This document shows positions 17,536 through 27,300 of a DNA stretch of 64,000 nt, one piece after another (the first letter of the stretch is position 1; each line of letters begins with the position of its first letter). The translations under genes were made by a program, and so were the position numbers. Under the pieces are notes generated by a model. That model saw nothing but the letters and a program-made list of their open reading frames with translations, was not told the origin of the DNA and ran no database searches. The stretch covers positions 137,661 through 201,660 of the forward strand of contig CAZHPA010000001.1 in NCBI GenBank assembly GCA_964533945.1, read 5' to 3'. This stretch comes from CAZHPA01 sp964533945. GTDB taxonomy: Bacteria > Bacillota > Clostridia > Lachnospirales > WRBF01.

Positions 17536-20500
17536 TTAATCTCCAAATTCGTAGTAGTATTGTATATAAAGCCCGGGCTTAAATGATAATGTTTTTGAGT
17601 ATGCCTCAAACGCCACTGACCAAGTTCCAACTAATGGCACACGACCACTAGAATTATAGTTTGATGGTGAAAGCTTTGCTGGCGCTATTGGTAATTTCGT
17701 TATAGACCAGCCGTTTGGCGCTTCTATCCTGCAATGACTTAAATCAGAAAACATAACCCCTGATGCTGTTGATATGTTTACTTCCATACCAAAAGCAGTA
17801 TTAGGAACTGTATTTGCTGCACCGTTATTTTCGCCACCTAAAATGGTCATATATGCAGTTGGCGACCAAGTTCTAGGTTGACCTGTTATTGTTTCGGGTG
17901 AACGAACTGTAATTGAACCACCAGTTGTTGCAATAATTGGATCTCCAACTGCAACTAGAAAATGGTTCCCTGTAAATAAATCAGTTATACCCGATTTATT
18001 ATAAACTTCTAAGTAGTAATAATCGGTAGCTGTAATTTTAGGAATGGCACTTGTGCGGATTTTTTCAGCATATAGCCAATAATTAATATAATTTTCTTTT
18101 CCTTTATGAACGCCACTACCATCTTTGTCGGAATCATAAATTACCTCTCCTAAACTTACCTTATCAGATGCTATTTTATAAATTCTAAATCTTAGATTAA
18201 AATGGTTTGAAGGTATGGTAATAACCGTTTCAAGCGTAGAAAGTGGAGAAAATGCTAAAAACTTAAAGAAGCAACCTTCTTTTGCTGGCAAATATTCTCC
18301 TAAATAATGGTTTCCTTTTTTTGAGCCAAAATATTGGTTTTCATATTTTGATAAAGTTACAACGTTTTCAAATCCGCTTATCAATGATTCCAAATTCTGT
18401 TTATCACCAGTATTTATGCGATAATTAGTTGAGTTTAAGTAGGTATTCGCCTCTATAGTAACGTCATATGTAAAGATTGTTTCAGAGGTATTAGGTTTGC
18501 TAAGTGTAAACCACTTTTTATGAGATACGGCTTTTACAGATGCTCCATCTTCTGGGGTTAAAAATAAGGTGCTAACAGCTGTATCGCTGCCTTGTTGTTT
18601 AATGGTAACTTTAGCTCCAGATAGGCCACTTGTTCTTATCAAAGCTATAGTTGGGTCTGGGGTTTTCGAGTAGTCTACAGTTAACTGGTATGTTTTAGAG
18701 TAACTTGCTGAGTTTAATGAGCCGGTAAATGTTTCGCCAATATTAGGGGGCAAAGATTCACGCTCTATAGTTAATCTTGCATGAACCGAAAAACCACTTG
18801 GTCTATAATGCCGCAATTTTATATAGTATGGCTTATTTGCTTCTAAATTGTAAGAAATGCAAGAAAATAGTGTTCCATCATAGTCATCATTTTCTAAAAT
18901 TTTATTTACTAACCCTTGATCTGAATACAATTCAAGATAAGTGTCATTTGCAGCGCCTGTTCCAGCATAAGGTCCTGTAAAGATTTTATATTTTGCTGTT
19001 TGCGTTGGTATAAATTCATACAACATCGTTTGTCCCTCTGGCAGGCTTACGTCTTTGTAACCCTCGGATATTGCAGATGTGTTTCTATTTATAGTTAATT
19101 GGGCGATTACTGGAAATGCTTGAATAGTATTTCTAAATCTTATGTAATATGTTTCTTGAGCAACAAGGCTTAAGCTAAAGTTTAGTGAAAAGCCATCATA
19201 TTCAGTCATTTTGGTAACAATTGTACCGGATTTCGAATACACTTGGAAATAAGTAAAAGTTGCACGATTAACCGTTATTAAAGAATAGAAATTATATTCG
19301 CCCGTGAAAGAAGGTGTGAATTCGCATGTTGCATCGCCTGTTGTTGAATAAATATTAGCAGTATTGCCTATAGTTACTTTTTGAAATTCATCAGAAGTTG
19401 ATGTTACATCAGTTTTTTCAACATAAACTTGATTTAACATACTTATATACTGTTGCTCAAGCGCATAAAATTCAGCCGCTTTACTTGTATAAAATTCATT
19501 TACCTCTTCTTCAATTGCGAGCATTCTTGAAAAAAGGTTTTCTTTGTCATATAGTAAATTTTTATCACTGACTTGCGCGCTAAGTTCTTCAGGTAAAATG
19601 CGTAACGCTTGTTCTTGTGCTACAAGTTCTTCAAACTGAGCGTTCATAGATTCCGATAGTTCAATATTACCGTTTTCATATATAGCTTGGATTGTATTTG
19701 TTAAATTATCTTTTAAAGTTTTTAATCGAGCATCGGTTAATTTTATATCAAACTTATGTTCTAACTCTGCTGAATCTGATTCTGTCTGAAAATCACTTGG
19801 TTTTTTAAGGTTTTGTTCATCGGTTTGGGTTGGGAAAACAGAACCCGATATAACACCAAGTGCTTTTGCCAAATTAACTGCACCGTGGCCATATGTGCTT
19901 TTTTCGCCTAGGTATGTTGCTGTTTCATAAATAGTATTTATAAGCTCATAAGATGTTGCATCTTTATTATTTCCTTTTAAGGCTGCAAAAGCGCCTGTTA
20001 CGTGAGGTGCTGCCATAGAAGTGCCAGACATAGTTGCATACTGCCCATCATTTGTAAGGCTAAGTATAGAAACACCCGGTGCAACAATGTCTAAATCTGA
20101 ATCACGGCTTGAAAAGCTTGCCGCCCTAAAATTTTCATCTATTGCGCCAACAGAAACAACTTCAGAATATTTAGCAGGATAAGTTATTGCATTTGCAGTA
20201 TTGCCATTGTTACCTGCTGCCGCAATAATTATTATTCCAGCATTTGTTGCCTGCACAATAGCTTCGTGCAACGCCTGACTTTTGTATTCTCCGCCAAAGC
20301 TCATGTTTATTATGTCGATTTCGTTGTTAATAGCCCACTCTATTGCTGCAATTATTGAGCTATAATTTCCGCCACCGTATTTGTCAAGTACTTTTACGGC
20401 ATAAATTTCAGCATTTGGAACTACCCCAACTACGCCTAATTTATTGTTGCTTGCTGCTATTGTTCCGGCTACATGCGTACCGTGACCGTTATCGTCATCA

Positions 20501-21012
20501 TAGCTTGTTGCATAGTCAACAAAAGAAGCGCCTCCTTTTATTGAAATATCAGGATGATTTGACACACCTGTATCAAATACTGCTATTTTCACTTTTTTAC
20601 CATCATATTTTTTAAGTGTTTGGTCTGCCCCGATAGCAGTTATGCCAAGTGGAATGATTTGCGAGTTATTTTTTGTGTGATTGGTTGACTTATTAGGTTT
20701 ATCCCATGATAATATACCCATTTCAAAGTCGGGTTCTACGTATTCTACATCTAAATCGCTTGTGAGTTGTTCAGCTTCCCAATCAGACAACGCAACAGAA
20801 ACGATAGGCTGTTTCATATTTTTATTTTTTATTCGTTTTTTGCTAGAGAAATTGTTAACAAACTCATTCTTGTCCGTCTCAGTTTTAAACTTGACAATAT
20901 ATGATTTCTTGTTAGATACATCTTCGCCCAAATCAGAGGCGTACAAATTGATTGCAAAAGCATGCACTAGAACAAGCATTGCAACAAAAAATGAAATTAA
21001 TCTTGTTTTCAA
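17536..21012 (-). CDS. Large secreted subtilisin-like protease with PPC-type C-terminal domains
   Basis: The protein has about 1158 residues. The start is TTG 21012 with GGGAGG upstream; the longer reading would translate its own ribosome site. A signal peptide (residues ~1-25) is followed by an I9-like prodomain (~35-95) and an S8 catalytic domain (~125-390) with D147 (VFDTGV), H177 (NGHGTHVAG) and the Ser of SGTSMAAPHV. A helical acidic linker (~400-560) separates it from two or more beta-sandwich repeats of bacterial pre-peptidase C-terminal type (~560-780, for example YEFIPTQTAKYKIFT and PYYIKLRH). A further ~380 residues of unknown beta-rich type follow. No LPXTG or SLH anchor is seen. 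It is likely an extracellular protein-degrading enzyme. Confidence 0.88.
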   Translation of the reverse strand: MKTRLISFFVAMLVLVHAFAINLYASDLGEDVSNKKSYIVKFKTETDKNEFVNNFSSKKRIKNKNMKQPIVSVALSDWEAEQLTSDLDVEYVEPDFEMGILSWDKPNKSTNHTKNNSQIIPLGITAIGADQTLKKYDGKKVKIAVFDTGVSNHPDISIKGGASFVDYATSYDDDNGHGTHVAGTIAASNNKLGVVGVVPNAEIYAVKVLDKYGGGNYSSIIAAIEWAINNEIDIINMSFGGEYKSQALHEAIVQATNAGIIIIAAAGNNGNTANAITYPAKYSEVVSVGAIDENFRAASFSSRDSDLDIVAPGVSILSLTNDGQYATMSGTSMAAPHVTGAFAALKGNNKDATSYELINTIYETATYLGEKSTYGHGAVNLAKALGVISGSVFPTQTDEQNLKKPSDFQTESDSAELEHKFDIKLTDARLKTLKDNLTNTIQAIYENGNIELSESMNAQFEELVAQEQALRILPEELSAQVSDKNLLYDKENLFSRMLAIEEEVNEFYTSKAAEFYALEQQYISMLNQVYVEKTDVTSTSDEFQKVTIGNTANIYSTTGDATCEFTPSFTGEYNFYSLITVNRATFTYFQVYSKSGTIVTKMTEYDGFSLNFSLSLVAQETYYIRFRNTIQAFPVIAQLTINRNTSAISEGYKDVSLPEGQTMLYEFIPTQTAKYKIFTGPYAGTGAANDTYLELYSDQGLVNKILENDDYDGTLFSCISYNLEANKPYYIKLRHYRPSGFSVHARLTIERESLPPNIGETFTGSLNSASYSKTYQLTVDYSKTPDPTIALIRTSGLSGAKVTIKQQGSDTAVSTLFLTPEDGASVKAVSHKKWFTLSKPNTSETIFTYDVTIEANTYLNSTNYRINTGDKQNLESLISGFENVVTLSKYENQYFGSKKGNHYLGEYLPAKEGCFFKFLAFSPLSTLETVITIPSNHFNLRFRIYKIASDKVSLGEVIYDSDKDGSGVHKGKENYINYWLYAEKIRTSAIPKITATDYYYLEVYNKSGITDLFTGNHFLVAVGDPIIATTGGSITVRSPETITGQPRTWSPTAYMTILGGENNGAANTVPNTAFGMEVNISTASGVMFSDLSHCRIEAPNGWSITKLPIAPAKLSPSNYNSSGRVPLVGTWSVAFEAYSKTLSFKPGLYIQYYYEFGD

Positions 21013-21275
21013 AATATTTCCTCCCTTTTTAAACAATATTTTAGCTAGTACTTACTAACTTTATTTTATCTGTTAGTCAATTATATCCTCCTTTCAATTC
21101 ATGCAATTCCAGCAAATAGGCATATGCATTACAATAAAGCTAACATATAAAATATATTATGTCAATTAGTATAGTTAATAAATTAACTGTTTGTTTTTTA
21201 TGTAATTTTTACAAATGAATAATTGACGCAATAACTCCAAAACACCTAAAACATCCACTAATACCGTTTTTTCCT

Positions 21276-21491
21276 TCAAAACAGCCAGTGGATAACGATT
21301 TCCTGTTCGTTTTTTGATGTTTTCTCGCTGATTTCTATATAGTCTATAAACTCATTAATTATTTCGTGGGTTAATTTCTTAAAGTTAGCAAACTTTTTCA
21401 ATAAGCCTTCAACATCGCCTAAAGAATTATAACAGAATTTTAAGACAGCAATTTCTTTCTTTAATCTAGCTTTACAGCTTTTAGCCCCTAG
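21276..21491 (-). pseudogene. C-terminal fragment of a large serine recombinase (DUF4368-like end)
   Basis: The stretch reads RLKKEIAVLK, then DVEGLLKKFANFKKLTHEI and INEFIDYIEI. It matches the conserved end of TnpX-type large serine recombinases, a coiled coil followed by a (Y/F)xxxxELTxxxLNELIxKIxVHE-like segment. The fragment has no start of its own: apparent extra N-terminal residues come from the neighbouring element's hairpin. Together with 21830-22195 it looks like one gene split by an insertion. Not functional. Confidence 0.6.
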
Positions 21492-21822
21492 TTGCCAAGA
21501 ATTCTCCCACCTTTCAGGTGGGTGATGAATTGGCAAGGTCTTTTTTCTTTTTCTTTACAAATTATGCTAATTAGTACATAATAACTTCATGACACATTTG
21601 TACATTGATAACTGTATATATAGGGTTGTGTAGAGAAATATATATGGCGATAACCAAGCTTCCTTCTACACGTGAAATATACAAGGTAAGAATATACAAG
21701 CCTATTGCGTGGTACAATTGTGTACCAAAACCGTGGGACACACGAGGTTAGCAAATTTTGCCTTAGTTCATGAGAACTATCAAGTAAGAAGCTCCCGCCT
21801 CTTTAGGCGGGTGAGTATGTCA
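21492..21822 (+). mobile_element. IS200/IS605-like non-autonomous element without tnpA or tnpB
   Basis: About 330 bp with subterminal hairpins at both ends and no transposase frame. The left hairpin is CCCACCT-TTC-AGGTGGG (21506-21522), nested in a TTGCCAA / TTGGCAA pair (21492-21536). The right hairpin is CCCGCCT-CTTT-AGGCGGG (21794-21811), followed by TGAGTATGTCAC, the typical look of an IS605-group right end. The element separates two pieces of a serine recombinase gene. Exact ends are uncertain because these elements make no target duplication. Confidence 0.6.
21640..21811 (+). ncRNA. Omega-RNA-like (TnpB guide RNA scaffold) segment, orphan
   Basis: From about 21640 to the right hairpin the sequence resembles the 3' scaffold transcribed from IS605-group tnpB elements: an ACCGTGGGACACACGAGGTTAGC block, a TTAGTTCATGAGAACTATCAAG block and GAAGCTCCCGCCT leading into the terminal hairpin. 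In active elements this RNA is carried by TnpB and the bases just outside the right end act as guide. No tnpB is present in the window, so any activity would need a TnpB made elsewhere. The call rests on remembered family resemblance, not a covariance search. Confidence 0.4.
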
Positions 21823-21829
21823 CACTGTT

Positions 21830-22195
21830 CTATTTCAGCTTGTAGGGCAGGGCTACCTTCGTATCAATAAATTCTCCATCTGTAAGCAAGCCTTTTACTT
21901 TATCCTTATAAGCAGCGGCAATGTAGCCGTTATTGTCTTGTATTTTCCTATCAACATCAATTAATTCCCGTTCCTTTTTAGAAATATCCTTTTTAACGTT
22001 AGATTTATTGTTAATGGTTTCTGTAACAATGTTGATATTGTTGTCATTCGGCATGTAGTTGTTAACAATCTTTTCACATATGATTTTTATAAGCTTTGTT
22101 ATACTTTTAGATAGTTCTTTGCGTCGTTCTGTTTCTGAAATAGGCTTGTAAATATCATTTATAATGAATTTAGGGTCTTTCATAAATAACACCAC
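21830..22195 (-). pseudogene. Central fragment of a large serine recombinase
   Basis: A 121-codon fragment (counted from an ATG near 22195) ends in ISKKERELIDVDRKIQDN, then AAYKDKVKGLLTDGEFIDTKVAL. This is the coiled-coil region of TnpX-like serine recombinases that precedes the DUF4368-like end. The catalytic resolvase domain and zinc ribbon are absent. The frame stops at the edge of the IS605-like element, and the C-terminal continuation resumes on its other side. The gene was probably an integrative-element recombinase that has decayed. Confidence 0.55.
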
Positions 22196-22427
22196 TTTTG
22201 AAACATTAGATTAATAAATTTTATTCTTTATAATTGTAAATTATTTTAGCAGTCTTTTTCCACCTTTTATTTACATAAACTATTAATGTTATTAATCATA
22301 TTTAACACTTACTACAAAATTATATGGTAAATATGTATGGGAAACAGCTTATTTATAATTACCAAAAATATAGTGCAAATTAGGGCTTTAAGTATAAAAA
22401 TACAAGCTACAATTTGATAAAAAATTG

Positions 22428-22456
22428 TTGACAATATTTGTCAAATGGCTTATAAT
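22428..22456 (+). promoter_or_regulatory. Consensus sigma-A promoter with an overlapping palindrome
   Basis: TTGACA (22428-22433) and TATAAT (22451-22456) are perfect boxes with a 17-bp spacer. The -35 box lies inside a 7-bp inverted repeat, TTGACAA-TAT-TTGTCAA (22428-22444), a plausible repressor operator. The promoter is about 100-150 bp ahead of the flagellin-like gene. Apart from it, nothing is evident in 22196-22510. Confidence 0.75.
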
Positions 22457-22518
22457 TGGGTTAGTATACAATTAGTTTTAGTATGCTATTACGACAAGAT
22501 ATAAATTTTTAAGGAGTG

Positions 22519-22620
22519 ATGCCATTTTTTCAAATTTTTACGAAAGGAGTGCTATTTTTTGTGAAGCTGTTTTTTGTTCACACTTTTAATAGCGATATTA
22601 GCAATGCTTACAACAACTAA
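22519..22620 (+). CDS. Short leader ORF or frameshifted N-terminus ahead of the flagellin-like gene
   Basis: A 33-codon frame (ATG 22519) with an internal GTG at 22561, itself well placed behind AAAGGAGTG, runs past the flagellin-like ATG (22604) and stops at 22620. From GTG 22561 it reads MKLFF then VHTF. Removing one T from the T6 tract at 22570-22575 would join MKLF to the hydrophobic FTLLIAILAML of the downstream frame. So this is either a coupling leader peptide or an out-of-frame signal peptide. The DNA around its two ribosome-site-like motifs is itself a near repeat. Confidence 0.35.
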   Translation: MPFFQIFTKGVLFFVKLFFVHTFNSDISNAYNN

Positions 22621-24280
22621 CACTTCGGCTCTAAATACTATAAACAACTTACGTTCTTTAAATCTTGACAATAAAAGTTATGAAAGGCTATCAAGTGGAT
22701 TAAGAATTAACAGAGCCGCCGACGATTCCGCGGGTTTGGCAATTTCTTCAAAAATGACAGCTCAAATTCGAGGGCTTAATCAAGCAAATCGGAACGCAAT
22801 GGACGGTATTTCTCTATTGCAAACAGCAGATGGCGCATTAACTGAAGTTCATAATATTTTACAGCGTATGCGTGAGCTTTTTGTTCAAGCATCTAATGAA
22901 GTGCTTGCCGAAAAAGACCGTGCTGCAATTAATTATGAAATTATTCAGTTAAAAGATGAAGTTAGTAATATTGCGCAAAAAACAACATTTAACAATAAGC
23001 TTCTTTTTGCTAATGATTTTGTTGATGGATTAACTTATAAAAATTATAAAACAACTTCTTTCGATTTTTTTGGTATTAGTATTTCAAATTTAGAAAACGC
23101 TAACGCACGCTCATTGGCGATTACTACACCAACTATAGCTGAACCACTAAGTAAAGTTGACGTAATTGACGATGGCACAGGTGGTTATTATACTGCAATG
23201 CTTCCGGTTTTAGATTTTATAACCGATAATCGAAAGTTTTATATTAATGGAAAAAGTTTCTTGTTTAACGTAACCGGTGGGGCAACAGGCACTGCTGATT
23301 ATATACTTAACGTTTCTGATTGTGTTTATGGCGCAGGAAAATTTACAGACTGCAACGACAATTCGATAAAAGCAGATACTATAATAGATGCTTTAGAAAA
23401 GGTTTTTTTAAGTAACTCTGATAAGTTTGGCGATTTTTTCGTAGCTATGGCTGCAGACGACGAATCTTTTATGTTTATGTTAATGGACAATAATGACATT
23501 GATATAAATTGGGGGATTGAATTTGAATTTGACATTGACTTTTCATCATTTAACAATGGCGACAAACTAACTGTTGGTGATATGACATATATATTTAAAA
23601 CTAATGGTATTAGCACAATGTCTTTAGAATCAGAAATACTATTAAAAAACATTACAAGCATTGCAGACTTAGCAAATGAATTAAATAAACAAGCACCAAC
23701 CGACATTGAATTTTTTACTGAAAATTCCGACGGCAAGTTACATGCTTTATATACCGGCATTGAAAATGTTAACAGTTTGTTAAATGGTATAAAATTTATT
23801 CAAGCTCCTCCTTCGCCGCCGATTGACCCTAATCCTAACCCAAAACCCGACCCAAACCCTGACATAATTACAACTAAAAATGCTAGCTCTAGCCTATTTT
23901 TGCAAATTGGCGCAAACTATGGCAATTTTCTTGAAATAAAAATACCAACCATCTCGGCAAAAACATTAAATATTTCTTCAGTTTCGGCAGAAACAGTTGA
24001 AGAAGCACAAAATTCAATAACATCTGTTTCTAACGCAATTGAAACAATTTCGTCGGCGCGCTCTTTTCTAGGTGCAGTTCAAAATAGACTTGAGCATACT
24101 GTAAAAAATTTAACAGAATCCAGCATTAATTTAAGCGCATCAAAAAGCCGTATTATGAATGCAGATATGGCTAAAGAAATTATTAAGCATATCGGTTTAA
24201 GCATAATAAATAATGCGTCTATTTACATTCTTTCTAATTCAACAAAAAACGCAAAATCTGTTTTAGAATATATTAAATAA
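22604..24280 (+). CDS. Divergent flagellin-like protein
   Basis: The protein has 558 residues from ATG 22604. Residues 1-140 are clearly the flagellin D0/D1 domain: NTSALNTINNLR, LSSGLRINRAADDSAGLAISSKM, QIRGLNQANRNAMDGISLLQTADGAL, ILQRMRELFVQASN. With this start, LSSGLRIN falls at the usual flagellin position. The C-terminal ~80 residues (AIETISSARSFLGAVQNRLEHTVKNL and ADMAKEII) form the partner D0/D1 arm, but the final helix is unusual. The central ~330 residues are hypervariable, with a Pro/Asn/Asp linker around residue 410. No SD precedes this ATG, so translation may depend on the upstream short frame; a TTG at 22574 would add a hydrophobic N-terminus. No other flagellar gene is in the window. 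Confidence 0.75.
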   Translation: MLTTTNTSALNTINNLRSLNLDNKSYERLSSGLRINRAADDSAGLAISSKMTAQIRGLNQANRNAMDGISLLQTADGALTEVHNILQRMRELFVQASNEVLAEKDRAAINYEIIQLKDEVSNIAQKTTFNNKLLFANDFVDGLTYKNYKTTSFDFFGISISNLENANARSLAITTPTIAEPLSKVDVIDDGTGGYYTAMLPVLDFITDNRKFYINGKSFLFNVTGGATGTADYILNVSDCVYGAGKFTDCNDNSIKADTIIDALEKVFLSNSDKFGDFFVAMAADDESFMFMLMDNNDIDINWGIEFEFDIDFSSFNNGDKLTVGDMTYIFKTNGISTMSLESEILLKNITSIADLANELNKQAPTDIEFFTENSDGKLHALYTGIENVNSLLNGIKFIQAPPSPPIDPNPNPKPDPNPDIITTKNASSSLFLQIGANYGNFLEIKIPTISAKTLNISSVSAETVEEAQNSITSVSNAIETISSARSFLGAVQNRLEHTVKNLTESSINLSASKSRIMNADMAKEIIKHIGLSIINNASIYILSNSTKNAKSVLEYIK

Positions 24281-24329
24281 AAAGCCTATTATTAGCATTT
24301 TACATAACTTGCCTTTATAGGCTTTTATC
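24281..24329 (+). terminator. Terminator after the flagellin-like gene
   Basis: A 9-bp perfect stem, AAAGCCTAT (24281-24289) / ATAGGCTTT (24317-24325), with a 27-nt loop is followed by TATCTTCTAT. The long loop and short T run make it moderate. Confidence 0.5.
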
Positions 24330-24354
24330 TTCTATGTAAAGGGGGCTATTTGCA

Positions 24355-27300
24355 ATGACAAATAGAAAACGCAAGTCTTTGCTTGCAATTATTTTAACGT
24401 TCGTAATAATTGCTGCTCAATTGATTACTTCTCAGTCACTAGTATATGCTGCCAATATTTTTAGCACTTCAAACGTTTCGGGCGGTGTTTCCATAACAAA
24501 ATATTTAGGTCCTAACGTTGACCTTCTTGAAATTCCAAGCTATATTAACGGTCAAAAAGTTGTTTCTATTGGCAACTTAGCTTTCAGGCAATCAAAAGCA
24601 TTTAATAAAGTAAAAATACCTAATACTGTTACAACAATTGGGGTATCTGCATTTCAAGAAACCAATCTAACCGAAGTTTTAATTCCAAGCAGTGTTAGCA
24701 GCATTGGTATGATGGCCTTTTATAAATGCGAAAAACTTGAAAAAGTTAGCCTTTTATACGGTGTAAATTCAATTGGCGATTCTGCATTTGGCTATTGCAC
24801 AAACTTAACTTCAATTGATATTTCCGATACTGTAACTCAAATTAACTATAAATTCCTTACTCGCTCTCCGGCTGTAACGATTAATGCCAACCCCGACTCA
24901 GCTGCCGGAAACTTTACTTCGCAAGATACTTATACAACCGCCCAAATAGCAAACCTTCCCGATGAATCTATGGCCGCCTATGAATACGAAGTAATAGCCG
25001 ACGAAAACGGCAATGAAGAAATAACAATTGTAAACTACAAAGGCACAAGTTTAACACCAATTATCCCCGAACAAATTAATTACACTAGCGTTACAGCAGT
25101 TGGTGACAGCGCATTTGAAGAAACTAAAATTACACAAATCACTTTTCCATCCACTCTTAAAACAATAGGTACAAATGCTTTTATTGGCACTAACCTAACG
25201 CTTGTTGAAGTTCCCGATTCCGTTACAAGCATTGGCAAGGGCGCATTTGAAGACGTAGAAACACTAATAATTATTGGCGGTTCTGCAGTTGATAATTATA
25301 TAAAAGAAAACAACATTACGAAAATTACATTCAAGCCTTACAGCGAAGGACATTCCATTTTCCAAACAATAACAATTACAAAAGAAGGAAATGGCACTCT
25401 TGCAGGGGCAACAACCAAGCAGTATCGCAAAGGTTCAACTATAAATCTTGTTGCAATTCCTAATTCGGGTTCTTATTTCGATAGTTGGGAGCTTACGTGT
25501 GCTTCTTCTAATAGTGAATATATTGGTGAAATTGCAAATCCAGCTAATCGGGAAACAACTTACACCGTTCCTCTCACTCTTATGAATTCAAGTGCCGACA
25601 TTGTAATAAAGGCTATTTTTAAGGCGCAAGCAATTGAAAACATTGTTATTAACAATGGTGTTGTTCAAAAATATTATCAACCAACTGGTGATACTATTGT
25701 TATTCCAGCTACATGGAAACAAAGCAGTTCCAGCGATGAAGTTGTGCCAACTACTAGCATTGCAAGATATTACATCGACCCAATAAATTATAATTACTAC
25801 AACACATTTAGCGGTAGCAACATAAAAACAATTGAAATTCCAAGTACCGTAACTTCTATTGCCGAAAACACATTTAATAATTTGGCAAACTTAGAAAATA
25901 TTATTGTTCATCAAGCAAACACAGCGTATAAATCGGTTGATGGAGTATTATATACTGCCGATTTAAAAACATTAATTTATTATCCACGTGGAAAAACGGC
26001 AAAGAAATTTGACTCAATACCAGCATCTGTAAATAAAATTGAAAATTATGCTTTCTATTATTCAAGGGTAGAAGAAGTAGAACTACCAACAAGTATTACT
26101 TCGATTGGAGATTATGCTTTTTATGGCTCTAACTTAACAAGCATTCCATCATTAAAAAATACTTCAGTAAGTTCTATTGGTGGCAGCGCTTTTGCCAATA
26201 CGCCACTTACAAGCATTGCTTTACCTGATACAATAACAACAATAGGCGGATATGCATTTCAAAGTTCGCAATTGGCATCATTTGAAATTCCAAAAAATTA
26301 TACTACTTTTGATGCAAACATTTTAAGATACTGCTACAATATGGAAGTTATAACAATTCATCCCCAAAACACTAGTTACGTTAAAGAATTTGATGTATTG
26401 TTAAGTAGCGACAAAACAATACTTTACTATTGCCCACCAAAAGCACTTGCTGAAGAATTTATTGTTCCGGGTAAAGCTCAAGTAATTATGGATTATGCCT
26501 TTGCGAATACCTACAACCTGAAAAAAGTTACATTTGAAAATAATAGTGAACTTACAGCTATTTTAAATAATGCTTTTGAATGTAGCGGATTAGAGAAAAT
26601 TGAACTTCCAGAAACATTAGAAGTTATATCAAGCTATGTTTTCAATGCAAACCAAAGCTTGAGGGAAGTTAATTTTCCAAAATCATTAAAGATAATAGAC
26701 ACTTGTGCATTTCAATCTTGCGATTTAAGAGAAGTAAACATTCCGGCTTCAGTTACAAGTATTGGTTGGTGTATCTTTGATAATAACATTAACCTAGAGT
26801 CGATTGTAGTTGAAGATGGCAATGCTAATTATTATAATGGCAAAAATGACGATGGTACTTCTGATGGAGTTTTGTATTCTGATACTAACTTAATTATTTA
26901 TCCACCTGCAAAATTGGATAAGGAATATGTTATTTTGCCTCAAACAACATATTTATCATATCATTCATTTGCCAATACAAAATATTTAAATGAAGTAATT
27001 TTTGAATTGCCAGATGAAGGCTCGCAAGCAAGCGATGTTTCGTATATTGAGCATTCTGCATTTTATAATTCTGCAATAACTTCAATAACTCTTCCAAGCA
27101 AACTAACACAAGTAAACAGCTGGATTTTCCAAGATGCTAAAAACTTAACAAAAGTTGAGTTCCCAAGTAATATAACATATATTGGAAGCTATATTCTTTA
27201 TGGAGCAGATAATGTTAAAACAATTGTTATTCATAATCCAGAAGCAGTGTTAGAAGATTGGATGTTGGATAACTCAGGCGCAGAAACTGTGGAAGGTTGG

